Source: Lachnospiraceae bacterium
Lineage (GTDB): Bacteria; Bacillota; Clostridia; Lachnospirales; Lachnospiraceae
DNA length: 64,000 bases
NCBI GenBank assembly: GCA_031272985.1
Contig: JAISSU010000016.1
Span: forward strand, 62,001 to 126,000
Direction: 5' to 3'
A program made the position numbers and the translations under genes. Shown in pieces: positions 56,299 to 64,000 of the stretch. Every line of letters begins with the position of its first letter. Positions within the stretch are counted from its first letter, which is position 1. The notes beneath the pieces were generated by a model. It was not told the DNA's origin, did not search any database, and saw only the letters and a program-made list of their open reading frames with translations.

Positions 56299-56381
56299 AC
56301 CGATCATTTACTGATAATAACCTGAATCTAAGAAAGGAAGGCAGTGTTTCACACTGTGGAACATCAATAACTACAATTATG

Positions 56382-57554
56382 AACAGTCAGTTTGATAAGA
56401 GCTTTGCAAATGAGTTTTCTTTTTCCTTACCCACTAAGATTATATTCGGAGCGGGTTGTGTCAGTAAACTTCCTGAAGTATTAGCTGAATACGGAATTAA
56501 GTATCCATTAATAATCACTGACAAAGGAATCGTGAATGCGGGGATAGCAGGTAAAGTAGAGGCAATGGTTCCTGATTATGTGCTATTTTCGGGAGTTGAA
56601 GCAAATCCGAAGGATGAGAATGTTAAGGATGCTACGATAGAATATAAAAATGGGCGAAATGACGGGATAATTGCCGTCGGCGGCGGAAGTGCGATAGATT
56701 GTGCAAAGGCAGTGGGGGTGCTCGCCGCAAATAATACTTTAGATATCAGACCCTTTGAAGACAGGTCTCTGGGAGTAAAACCTTTACCGCCTCTCATAAG
56801 CATCCCGACTACCGCCGGCACCGGTTCAGAAGTGACGTTTTCTTCAGTTATTACGAATACAAAAGGGCATTATAAGATGACAATTAAAAATGCCTTTACG
56901 GCACCGACTGTGGCACTTTGTGACCCCGAGCTTACTTTAAGTGTGCCGCCGTCAGTAACCGCTTCTACAGGAATGGATGCGCTCACTCATGCCATTGAAG
57001 GTTACACTGCCACCTGCAGCAATTCGATAGCGGATTCGGTCGCGCTATACGCAATGCAAATCATATATGCTAATCTTGAAACGGCTGTAAATTATGGCGA
57101 AGATTTAGAGGCTCGAAGTGCAATGCTGATGGGAAGTCTGCTTGCCGGAATAGCATTTTCGCATTCCGATGTCGGTTCGGTGCACTGCATAGCCGAAGCA
57201 CTTGGCGGGAAATATGACCTCGCACATGGTACATGTAATGCGGTAATATTGCCCTATATGATGGAATATAATAAGGAGTATTGCGTGAAACGCTACGCGA
57301 AATGTGCGGAGGCCTTCGGACTGCCGGTTTATGGATTCACTGATGAGGAAAAAGCAAAAGCGGCTGTCGAGGCGGTGCGAGAACTTGCGCAAAAAGTCGG
57401 GTTGCCAAAATTCTCGGAATTAGGAGTAAATGAAAAAGACTTTCCGGCACTTGCGATGGCCTCGTATAAAAATGGATCCACACCCAGCAATCCTCGAAAA
57501 ATGGGAGTAGCGGAATATACTGAAGTTCTTAAGATAATGCAGGGAACTAAATAG
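56382..57554 (+). CDS. Iron-containing alcohol dehydrogenase
   Basis: The 390-residue enzyme of the Fe-ADH family has the NAD-binding GGGSAIDCAKAVGVL, TTAGTGSEVTFSSV, and metal ligands in GMDALTHAIEGYTA and CIAEALGGKYDLAHGTCNAV. Relatives include 1-propanol, butanol and lactaldehyde dehydrogenases; the substrate cannot be named. The frame is open from 56280 and the start is uncertain: ATG 56382 (MNSQFDKSFANEFSFSLP) fits family length but lacks an adjacent binding site. AAAGGAAGG lies 40 bases upstream, separated by the small hairpin AGTGT/ACACT. ATG 56295 is the alternative. Confidence 0.9.
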   Translation, partial: NSQFDKSFANEFSFSLPTKIIFGAGCVSKLPEVLAEYGIKYPLIITDKGIVNAGIAGKVEAMVPDYVLFSGVEANPKDENVKDATIEYKNGRNDGIIAVGGGSAIDCAKAVGVLAANNTLDIRPFEDRSLGVKPLPPLISIPTTAGTGSEVTFSSVITNTKGHYKMTIKNAFTAPTVALCDPELTLSVPPSVTASTGMDALTHAIEGYTATCSNSIADSVALYAMQIIYANLETAVNYGEDLEARSAMLMGSLLAGIAFSHSDVGSVHCIAEALGGKYDLAHGTCNAVILPYMMEYNKEYCVKRYAKCAEAFGLPVYGFTDEEKAKAAVEAVRELAQKVGLPKFSELGVNEKDFPALAMASYKNGSTPSNPRKMGVAEYTEVLKIMQGTK

Positions 57555-57626
57555 TTTTCAAAAACCCCTTGCGTTTTCTTTTAAAACGTGTTAAGCTACG
57601 CTTTAGTTTCATAGTAACTGTTAATC

Positions 57627-57650
57627 AAGAGTGGACGCGAGTTCACTCTT
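57627..57650 (+). promoter_or_regulatory. GNRA-capped hairpin in the rimP leader
   Basis: AAGAGTGGAC (57627-57636) pairs with GTTCACTCTT (57641-57650), one G-U pair, closed by the tetraloop GCGA. It lies 23 bases before the rimP start and is followed by TATC. It may be an attenuator of the nusA operon. Confidence 0.45.
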
Positions 57651-57672
57651 TATCATTGATAGAGGGGTGTTT

Positions 57673-58140
57673 ATGTCAAGAAGCGAGGACTACTGCTTAA
57701 AAACCGAAGAGCTTCTTCAACCCATCGTGGAGGATAAGGGTTTTGAATTAGTCGATGTGGAATACGTCAAAGAGGGCGGCATTTGGTACCTTCGCGCTTA
57801 TATTGATAAAGAAGGCGGTATTACCATCGACGATTGTGAAGCGGTCAGCAGAATGCTATCTGATTTGCTTGATGAGAATGACTTTATTGCGGATGCATAT
57901 TGTTTGGAGGTCAGTTCACCGGGGCTTACGAGAGAGCTTAAGAAGGACAGAGATTTTGAAAGGGCAATAGGAAAAGCGATTGAATTAAAGATCTATCCCG
58001 GGCGCGAGGGAGCCGGAGTACACATTGGAATATTAGAGAGCTTTGATGAGAAAAGTATTACGATTACCGAAGATGACGGGACAAAGAAATTCTACGAGAA
58101 ATCTGACATTGCTACCATTCACTTGTATGTTGATTTCTAA
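57673..58140 (+). CDS. rimP: Ribosome maturation factor RimP
   Basis: The 155-residue protein has the RimP N-terminal domain with KGFELVDVEYVKEGG, the EVSSPGLTRELKKDRDFERAIG motif, and a C-terminal SH3-like barrel. It helps build the 30S subunit. GAGGGGTG precedes ATG 57673; the frame extends to 57631 without a site. First gene of the nusA-infB cluster. Confidence 0.97.
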   Translation: MSRSEDYCLKTEELLQPIVEDKGFELVDVEYVKEGGIWYLRAYIDKEGGITIDDCEAVSRMLSDLLDENDFIADAYCLEVSSPGLTRELKKDRDFERAIGKAIELKIYPGREGAGVHIGILESFDEKSITITEDDGTKKFYEKSDIATIHLYVDF

Positions 58141-58265
58141 CTCTGTTACGAAATGAGCTACCGGAACTATGCAATATCAGGCAATCCGGGTTATGACAAT
58201 TAATAAAGTAATTTTTGTATAATATTTTGAGCATAGGTAATTTAATCAGGAGGACACAGGAAAAA

Positions 58266-59528
58266 ATGAACACAGAATTATTGGAAGCGCTGAATATTCT
58301 TGAGAGAGAAAAGGAAATCAGCAAGGAATCTATGTTGGACGCGATTGAGAGCTCACTCTTAAACGCTTGCAAAAACCATTTCGGAAAGGTTGATAATGTT
58401 AAAATCATTGTCGATAAGGAAACCTGTGATTATCGTCTGTTTGCCGAAAAAGAAGTGGTTGAAACTGTTGAGGAAAAAAACGACCAGATTTCGCTTGAGG
58501 ATGCGTTGGCACTTAAGGAAGACGCAAAAATCGGTGATATTGTCGAAGTGCCGATCGAGTCAAAGTCGTTTGGACGTATTGCCACGCAGAATGCAAAGAA
58601 CCTGATTTTACAGAAGATCCGAGAGGAAGAAAGAAAGGTCGTATTTGATCAGTACTATGAAAAAGAAAAGGATGTTGTTTCCGGTGTGGTACAGCGTTTC
58701 ATCGGAAAGAACATTAGCATAAATCTGGGCAAAGCAGACGCTATGCTCCCCGAAAACGAGCAGATTAAGAGCGAGCACCTGCGTATCCAGGAAAGAGTTA
58801 AAGTTTATGTGGTTGAGGTAAAGAACACTACCAAAGGCCCGAGGATTCAGGTTTCCAGAACCCACCCTGATCTGGTGAAGCGGTTATTTGAAGAAGTCGT
58901 GACAGAAATCAGGGAAGGTATCGTTGAAGTGAAGATTATCGCGCGCGAAGCAGGCAGTCGTACTAAGATCGCTGTCTGGTCAAATGATCCCGATGTCGAT
59001 CCTGTAGGTGCCTGCGTAGGTATGAAGGGCTCCCGCGTCAATGAAATCGTTACCGAGCTAAAGGGTGAAAAAATTGACATCATTAATTGGAGTGACAATC
59101 CTGCTATTTTGATTGAAAATGCGTTAAGTCCGGCAAAGGTTATTTCCGTTTCAGCTGACCCCGACGACAAAACCGCGAGTGTTATTGTTCCTGACTATCA
59201 GTTGTCGCTGGCAATTGGTAAGGAAGGTCAGAACGCGAGACTTGCAGCAAAGCTGACGGGCTATAAGATTGATATTAAAAGCGAAACTCAGGCGATTGAG
59301 TCAGGAGAGTTGCCCGCGAATTACATGGATCTTCAGGAAGGCATATATGAAGAAGAAATGTATGATAACTTTGAAGAGGGCGAATATGATATGGATACAC
59401 TTTACGCAGATGAAGAGTACACCGACGATTTACAGGATGGGGATGAGTCTTTCGCCGAAGATGAATCAGATGAAGATTTTGAAGGCGAAGAATTAGCCTA
59501 TGATGACGATGGTGAGGAAGAACAATAG
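58266..59528 (+). CDS. nusA: Transcription termination/antitermination factor NusA
   Basis: The 420-residue factor has an N-terminal RNA polymerase-binding domain, an S1 domain (about 135-200) and two KH domains (CVGMKGSRVNEIV and AIGKEGQNARLAAKL). It modulates pausing, termination and rRNA antitermination. The last 60 residues are an acidic tail (EEGEYDMDTLYADEEYT and similar) not found in B. subtilis NusA. ATG 58266 follows AGGAGG (58248-58253) and AGGAAAAA. A TATAAT at 58218-58223 could be an internal promoter with a poor -35. Confidence 0.96.
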   Translation: MNTELLEALNILEREKEISKESMLDAIESSLLNACKNHFGKVDNVKIIVDKETCDYRLFAEKEVVETVEEKNDQISLEDALALKEDAKIGDIVEVPIESKSFGRIATQNAKNLILQKIREEERKVVFDQYYEKEKDVVSGVVQRFIGKNISINLGKADAMLPENEQIKSEHLRIQERVKVYVVEVKNTTKGPRIQVSRTHPDLVKRLFEEVVTEIREGIVEVKIIAREAGSRTKIAVWSNDPDVDPVGACVGMKGSRVNEIVTELKGEKIDIINWSDNPAILIENALSPAKVISVSADPDDKTASVIVPDYQLSLAIGKEGQNARLAAKLTGYKIDIKSETQAIESGELPANYMDLQEGIYEEEMYDNFEEGEYDMDTLYADEEYTDDLQDGDESFAEDESDEDFEGEELAYDDDGEEEQ

Positions 59529-59563
59529 ATTTTTGTTTAATTGATTAACCCGGGGGAGGAAAT

Positions 59564-59839
59564 ATGGGGGCTTCAAGAAAAATTCCTCAGCGTAAATGCG
59601 TAGGCTGTCAGGAATTAAAAAATAAGAATGATTTGCTCAGAGTAATCAGGACACCTGAAGGCGAGTTTGTTCTGGATGAAACCGGCCGAAAAAACGGTCG
59701 AGGTGCTTATATATGCCGTAATCAGGAGTGTTTTGAAAAAGCAGTGAAGAATAAGGGATTGGAGCGTTCATTCAAAGGAAAAATTCCGGATGAAGTTTAC
59801 AAGGCACTTGGAGAGGAGTTAAAGGAACTTGGAGTATGA
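59564..59839 (+). CDS. ylxR: YlxR-type RNA-binding protein (DUF448)
   Basis: The 91-residue basic protein begins with the family motif PQRKCVGCQELKNKNDLLRVI and ends with GRGAYICRNQECFEKA. It is always found between nusA and infB in Firmicutes and probably binds RNA. The four Cys in two pairs suggest metal binding. GGGGGAGG precedes ATG 59564. It overlaps ylxQ by 11 bases. Confidence 0.94.
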   Translation: MGASRKIPQRKCVGCQELKNKNDLLRVIRTPEGEFVLDETGRKNGRGAYICRNQECFEKAVKNKGLERSFKGKIPDEVYKALGEELKELGV

Positions 59840-60170
59840 TAGTGCACTAAAAATGTTGGGATTGGCCGAAAAGGCAGGAAAGGTTCAAAGCGGAGCATTT
59901 CTCGCAGAAAAAGCCATCAAAGGCGGGATTGCTGAAATGGTATTAATTGCCTCGGACACATCATATAATACCAGAAAACAGTTTATTAACAGTTGCAAAT
60001 GGTATAATATAAAATGTTACGAGTTTATAGATAAAGAAACGCTCGGAAAAGCTATCGGGAAAGAGGAAAGAGCTGTGATTGCGATTACCGACAAAGGTTT
60101 GGCTAAAGCCATAAAAGAAAAAATGGAGCAACAGGTTTTAAGGGAGGCAAGATTGGATGTCGAAAGTTAA
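59829..60170 (+). CDS. ylxQ: L7Ae/L30e-family protein YlxQ
   Basis: The 113-residue protein has the L7Ae-like pattern [20 protein letters not shown]...[12 protein letters not shown]. It probably binds kink-turn RNA, although the B. subtilis role is not clear. It starts with TTG 59829 inside ylxR; an AAAGGA lies just upstream. The 3' end overlaps infB by 14 bases, so ylxR, ylxQ and infB form a coupled chain. Confidence 0.92.
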   Translation: MEYDSALKMLGLAEKAGKVQSGAFLAEKAIKGGIAEMVLIASDTSYNTRKQFINSCKWYNIKCYEFIDKETLGKAIGKEERAVIAITDKGLAKAIKEKMEQQVLREARLDVES

Positions 60171-63100
60171 AGTATATGAATTGGCGAAAGAATTGGACAA
60201 AACAAGCAAAGAGCTGGTTGAGTTCCTGCAATCAAAGGGCAGGGAAGTAAAAAGCATGAGTGGCTTGGAGGAGGAAGAGGCAGGAATGGTGCGTGCCGCT
60301 TTTTCGGGTACTAAGAAAGAAGATTCAAAGGAAAAAACCGTTCCTGAAAAGATAGCGCAGCCCGAAAGTGATAAAACACCCGAGACTCCGGCTGAACCAC
60401 CCAAAAAGAAAAGTATTGTCACAGTTTTTCGCCCTCAAAACACCCAGAATGCCCAAAATGCCCCCAGAGGTAAGCAGAGAAACGCAAGGCCTCAAACGCA
60501 GGGCACATCCAGAAGTACACCCCAAGGCGCTGCGAGAACAGATAATTCCGGACGCGAGAGAAGACTCGTTATGACCAGTGAATACCCAGGCGGGGGGAGA
60601 CCATCCGGCGACGGCAGGCGCCCTATTAATGCCGGCGAAAGAGCATCCGGCACAAGACCTATAGGCGCGGGAGGCAGACCCGTTTCTTCCGGCAGACCCG
60701 GCGAAAGACCCAGAAGACCTCTTACAAGAGAAGAAATCTTGAGCTTGAGGAAGCCTGAACCCGAGGTGGATCTTGAAGCATTAATCGGTTCCTCAAAGCC
60801 TTCCGATAAGAAAAAACCTGTAAAAACAGCAAAACCTGTTGAAGATAAAGAGACGAAGAACCTTTCAGAAGAGGTCAAAACGCAGCAAAATGTTTCGGAA
60901 ACCACAACGGTGAATGAAACTCCCGAAGCTAATAAAACGGCAATAGAAAAAGACGTGACTCCTTCGGAGAAAATTTTAGTACAAGACAATGAGAAAGATT
61001 TTAAGAACCAAGATATCCCTACAGAAGCTAAGACAGAAAAAGCAACTGAACCGTTAAAGAAAGTAAAAAAAGAAGAAAGTCCCGCCCGTCAGTCAGGTGG
61101 GACGGGAGCGCGCTCCGACAGACCTGCCGCGCAGCAGCGTAGTTTCCGCTCCGACAGACCTGCCGGAGAAAGAAGTAATTTCCGTTCGGACAGACCTGCC
61201 GGCGAGAGAAGTAATTACCGCTCAGATAGGCCTGCCGGCGAAAGAGGCAATTTCCGTTCAGACAGACCTGCCGGAGAAAGAAGTAATTACCGTTCAGACA
61301 GACCTGCCGGCGAAAGAAGCAATTTCCGTTCAGACAGACCTGCCGGAGAAAGAAGTAATTTCCGTTCAGACAGACCTCCCGGAGAAAGAAGTAATTACCG
61401 TTCAGACAGACCTGCCGGAGAGAGAGGAACTTATCGTTCCGACAGACCTGCGGGTGAAAGAAGTAATTTCCGTTCAGACAGACCGAGTTTTGGCGACAGA
61501 ACGCCCAAAACCGACAGGACAGGCGCCGGAATTTCCGCCCGCCCGGAACGCCCCGGCTTAGCTGAAAAAACTTCTCGTACCGAACGCGACGGAGCGTTCT
61601 CAAAGAGAAAAGGTGCAGGTACTCAGGGCGAGGCCGCAAAACCAAAACGTAAAGGCATTATTTTAGATAAAGACAAAGAAAAGAATAAAGCATATCTCAA
61701 AGACGACGACGGAAGGGTCGCAAAGAGCGCCAGAAGACCTGCTCCTGCCGCCAAACAACAAGCTTCAAAGCCGGCACCTCGTCCTGTTAAGATAGAAGAT
61801 GATATTAAGTCAATTATTATTCCCGAGTATTTAACTATTCAGGAATTGGCGGATAAAATGAAAGTGGTGCCTTCCGCAATAGTTAAGAAACTGTTCTTGC
61901 AGGGGAAAATTGTTACTGTTAATCAGGAAATTGATTACGCCACTGCCGAAGAAATTGCCTTGGAATTTAACATTCTAAGTGAAAAAGAAGTAGTGGTAGA
62001 CGTCATTGAGGAGCTATTAAAAGAGGATGATGAAGCGCAGGAGAAGCTTGAAAAACGTCCTCCTGTCGTCTGCGTCATGGGACATGTCGACCATGGCAAG
62101 ACTTCGCTATTGGACGCCATCAGACATACTCACGTCATTGATAAAGAGGCCGGAGGTATAACTCAGCATATTGGTGCTTATGTCGTGGAAATTAACGGCG
62201 AGAAAATCACCTTCCTTGATACGCCGGGTCACGAAGCCTTTACCGCCATGCGTATGAGAGGCGCCAATTCCACAGATATTGCGATTCTTGTGGTGGCCGC
62301 AGATGATGGAGTAAAGCCCCAGACTATTGAGGCTATTAACCATGCAAAAGCAGCCGGAATTGAGATTGTTGTAGCTATTAATAAAATCGATAAACCGGGG
62401 GCGAACGTCGAAAAGGTAAAGCAAGAACTCACCGAGTATGAACTTATTCCCGAGGATTGGGGAGGCAGTACAATCTTCGTGCCTGTTTCCGCAAAGACCG
62501 GCGAGGGACTCGAAAACCTCATGGAAATGCTGCTTTTGGCCGCTGAAGTTTTGGAACTTAAAGCCAATCCGGACAGACGCGCCAGAGGACTTGTGATCGA
62601 GGCTGAGCTTGATAAAGGCAAAGGTGCTGTAGCGACTGTTCTTGTTCAAAAAGGCACATTAAGGGTCGGAGATGCTATTGCCGCGGGCAGCGCATTCGGA
62701 AAAGTACGTGCGATGATGGATGATAAGGGCAGAAAAGTGAAAGAAGCAAAGCCCTCGATGCCTGTGGAAATACTCGGTCTTAACGATGTTCCTGACGCGG
62801 GCGATGTCTTTGTAGCCTTTGACAATGATAAAGAAGCCAGGAATTTCGGAGAGACATTTATTGCGCAGAATCGTGTCAAGCTTATTGATGACACCAAGAA
62901 GCAACTTTCTCTTGATGATTTGTTTACACAGATAAAAGAAGGTAACTTAAAAGAGCTTGGAATTATTGTAAAGGCCGATGTTCAAGGAAGTGTTGAAGCA
63001 GTCAAGCAAAGCCTCTTGAAGCTATCGAATGAAGAAGTAGTTGTTAAGGTGATTCATGGAGCCGTCGGAGCTATTAATGAGTCGGATGTTAGCCTTGCTT

Positions 63101-63555
63101 CAGCTTCCAATGCGATAATTATCGGATTCAACGTGCGTCCTGATGCGACTGCAAAGGAAACCGCCGAGCGCGAAAAGGTCGATATCAGGCTATACAGAGT
63201 TATCTATAATGCAATTGATGATATAGAGGCAGCTATGAAGGGTATGCTTGATCCGGTTTACGAAGAAAAGGTGCTTGGTCACGCAGAGATTCGCCAGACT
63301 TTTAAGGCATCCGGCGTCGGAACAATCGGCGGCTCATATGTCTTGGACGGCACGTTCGAAAGAGATTGTCAGGTGCGCATAACAAGAGACGGTATCGTTA
63401 TCTTCGAAGGACCGCTCGCATCCCTGAAACGTTTTAAGGACGATGTTAAGGAAGTCAGAGCCGGATATGAATGCGGATTTGTCTTCACCAATTTCAATGA
63501 TATAAAAGAAGGCGACATGGTAGAGTCATTTAAGATGGTGGAAATACCACGTTAA
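60157..63555 (+). CDS. infB: Translation initiation factor IF-2 with expanded repeat region
   Basis: The 1132-residue factor places fMet-tRNA on the ribosome. An N-terminal IF2N motif ([19 protein letters not shown]) is followed by a long disordered basic region with ten 12-residue repeats at 320-439. A second IF2N follows (about 545-600), then the G domain with GHVDHGKT at 642-649, [11 protein letters not shown] and NKIDKPGA, and finally domains II-IV. GGGAGG lies about 10 bases before ATG 60157. Such a long N-terminus is common in Firmicutes, but the repeats look recently expanded. Confidence 0.97.
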   Translation: MSKVKVYELAKELDKTSKELVEFLQSKGREVKSMSGLEEEEAGMVRAAFSGTKKEDSKEKTVPEKIAQPESDKTPETPAEPPKKKSIVTVFRPQNTQNAQNAPRGKQRNARPQTQGTSRSTPQGAARTDNSGRERRLVMTSEYPGGGRPSGDGRRPINAGERASGTRPIGAGGRPVSSGRPGERPRRPLTREEILSLRKPEPEVDLEALIGSSKPSDKKKPVKTAKPVEDKETKNLSEEVKTQQNVSETTTVNETPEANKTAIEKDVTPSEKILVQDNEKDFKNQDIPTEAKTEKATEPLKKVKKEESPARQSGGTGARSDRPAAQQRSFRSDRPAGERSNFRSDRPAGERSNYRSDRPAGERGNFRSDRPAGERSNYRSDRPAGERSNFRSDRPAGERSNFRSDRPPGERSNYRSDRPAGERGTYRSDRPAGERSNFRSDRPSFGDRTPKTDRTGAGISARPERPGLAEKTSRTERDGAFSKRKGAGTQGEAAKPKRKGIILDKDKEKNKAYLKDDDGRVAKSARRPAPAAKQQASKPAPRPVKIEDDIKSIIIPEYLTIQELADKMKVVPSAIVKKLFLQGKIVTVNQEIDYATAEEIALEFNILSEKEVVVDVIEELLKEDDEAQEKLEKRPPVVCVMGHVDHGKTSLLDAIRHTHVIDKEAGGITQHIGAYVVEINGEKITFLDTPGHEAFTAMRMRGANSTDIAILVVAADDGVKPQTIEAINHAKAAGIEIVVAINKIDKPGANVEKVKQELTEYELIPEDWGGSTIFVPVSAKTGEGLENLMEMLLLAAEVLELKANPDRRARGLVIEAELDKGKGAVATVLVQKGTLRVGDAIAAGSAFGKVRAMMDDKGRKVKEAKPSMPVEILGLNDVPDAGDVFVAFDNDKEARNFGETFIAQNRVKLIDDTKKQLSLDDLFTQIKEGNLKELGIIVKADVQGSVEAVKQSLLKLSNEEVVVKVIHGAVGAINESDVSLASASNAIIIGFNVRPDATAKETAEREKVDIRLYRVIYNAIDDIEAAMKGMLDPVYEEKVLGHAEIRQTFKASGVGTIGGSYVLDGTFERDCQVRITRDGIVIFEGPLASLKRFKDDVKEVRAGYECGFVFTNFNDIKEGDMVESFKMVEIPR
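61114..61485 (+). repeat. 36-bp tandem repeat array inside infB
   Basis: Ten full 36-base units (61114-61473) and one partial unit encode [12 protein letters not shown] and close variants (SNYR, GNFR, GTYR, PPGER). Units keep the reading frame and differ by a few bases, so this is a coding minisatellite. Confidence 0.95.
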
Positions 63556-63570
63556 CGTCCCCTGACCTCT

Positions 63571-63622
63571 CCTGACCTTTAGGAGTGTAGACGGAACCTG
63601 ACCTTAAGTAGTGTAGACCGTA
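63571..63622 (+). repeat. 26-bp imperfect tandem duplication between infB and rbfA
   Basis: CCTGACCTTTAGGAGTGTAG (63571 onward) is repeated at 63597 as CCTGACCTTAAGTAGTGTAG; the 26-base units match at 22 positions. A shorter CCTGACCT copy stands at 63561. Confidence 0.7.
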
Positions 63623-63638
63623 GTCGAGGTATTTATTT

Positions 63639-64000
63639 ATGAAACGCAGAAGTAATAAAAATATACGAATTAACGCCGAAGTTCAAAGAGAGCTTTCGCA
63701 CATTATTCAATATGGTTTGAAAGACCCGAGAGTTACTGCGCTTACCAGTGTAGTGAAGGTTGATGTTGCCCCGGATTTAAAGACTTGTAAAGCCTATATA
63801 AGCACACTTGGCGAGGATAATTCACTTGTCGAAACGATAAAAGGCTTACAGAGTGCGGAAGGATTCATTCGACGCGAACTTGCGAGGACGCTTAATATGC
63901 GCAATACTCCGGAGATTAAATTTATCGCTGATTCATCGATTGCCTATGGGGTAAAAATGTCTAAGAGAATCGAGGAACTGGTAGGAGACATTGATGATAC
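63639..64000 (+). CDS. rbfA: Ribosome-binding factor A (3' end beyond window)
   Basis: The frame is open from ATG 63639 to the window end, giving 120 residues. MKRRSNKNIRINAEVQRELSHII-type N-terminus, DPRVTALTSVVKVDVAPDL and LARTLNMRNTPEIKFIADSS are clear RbfA features. It is a KH-fold protein that helps 30S maturation and cold adaptation. GAGGT (63626-63630) is 8 bases before the ATG. Confidence 0.95.
   Translation, partial: MKRRSNKNIRINAEVQRELSHIIQYGLKDPRVTALTSVVKVDVAPDLKTCKAYISTLGEDNSLVETIKGLQSAEGFIRRELARTLNMRNTPEIKFIADSSIAYGVKMSKRIEELVGDIDD

Noticed and set aside
61114..61485. Regular 36-base repeats that a CRISPR finder could flag
   Set aside because: Units are directly adjacent with no spacers, keep one reading frame and lie within infB; this is a coding tandem repeat.
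61028..61645. Long - strand frame opposite the infB repeats
   Set aside because: It is a mirror of the + strand repeats with no ribosome binding site and no recognisable protein; an artefact of repeat codon use.

Overview
The window reads as one uninterrupted piece of a moderately AT-rich Firmicutes chromosome. It most resembles Clostridia of the Lachnospiraceae type; that is an inference from gene content and order, not a database result. The pointers are the pta-ackA-rpmF-plsX-acpP-rnc-smc-ftsY run, the rimP-nusA-ylxR-ylxQ-infB-rbfA run, the paired TIGR03960/TIGR03936 genes, a GH25 protein with ChW-type repeats, strong AGGAGG ribosome binding sites and sigma-A-like promoters. Coding density is high, nearly all genes lie on the + strand, and no gap exceeds 300 bases. 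I see no rRNA, CRISPR array, insertion sequence, prophage or integration site.

Layout. 1-2847: end of hisE, then a radical-SAM/DUF2344 pair. 2951-6390: tRNA-Leu(AAG), a rhomboid-like membrane protein with a zinc ribbon, an overlapping TrmB-like regulator and PLP decarboxylase (lysA-like), and tRNA-Leu(CAA) on the - strand. 6580-9872: an OPT peptide transporter overlapping a PqqD-like protein, then convergent aroC. 10007-13305: a membrane-anchored L,D-transpeptidase and tgt. 13406-22744: acetate (pta-ackA), ribosome (rpmF), lipid (plsX, acpP), rnc and smc-ftsY genes. 22817-30731: ilvA, pcrA, a small acidic membrane protein, a methyltransferase fused to a helical-repeat domain, and pepC (-). 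30884-38542: an FGGY sugar kinase, the GH25 wall hydrolase, glmS and a cohesin-like surface protein with a long acidic inner tail. 38603-40255: divergent YbaK/ProX-type editing protein and CPBP protease. 40406-46477: gltB-gltD. 46539-48241: an M48-type peptidase and rpsT (both -), then a YefM/YoeB-type toxin-antitoxin pair. 48382-52615: a second-type topoisomerase pair (parE/parC-like). 52811-57554: an MMPL transporter with its overlapping partner, and an iron alcohol dehydrogenase. 57673-64000: the rimP-nusA-infB translation operon, cut by the window end inside rbfA.

How it works together. Most of the window is housekeeping: mixed-acid acetate formation, fatty-acid/phospholipid initiation, ammonia assimilation through glutamate synthase, peptidoglycan building and remodelling (glmS, L,D-transpeptidase, GH25), chromosome structure and topology, and translation. 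The less ordinary parts are the OPT-PqqD pair, the helical-repeat-fused rRNA methyltransferase, the protease-dead rhomboid with zinc ribbon, paired 10-bp palindromes in a divergent promoter region, leader hairpins before rpmF, rpsT, rimP and the MMPL gene, a 36-bp tandem repeat inside infB, and several unrelated proteins with strongly acidic C-terminal tails. I found no single dramatic new system.
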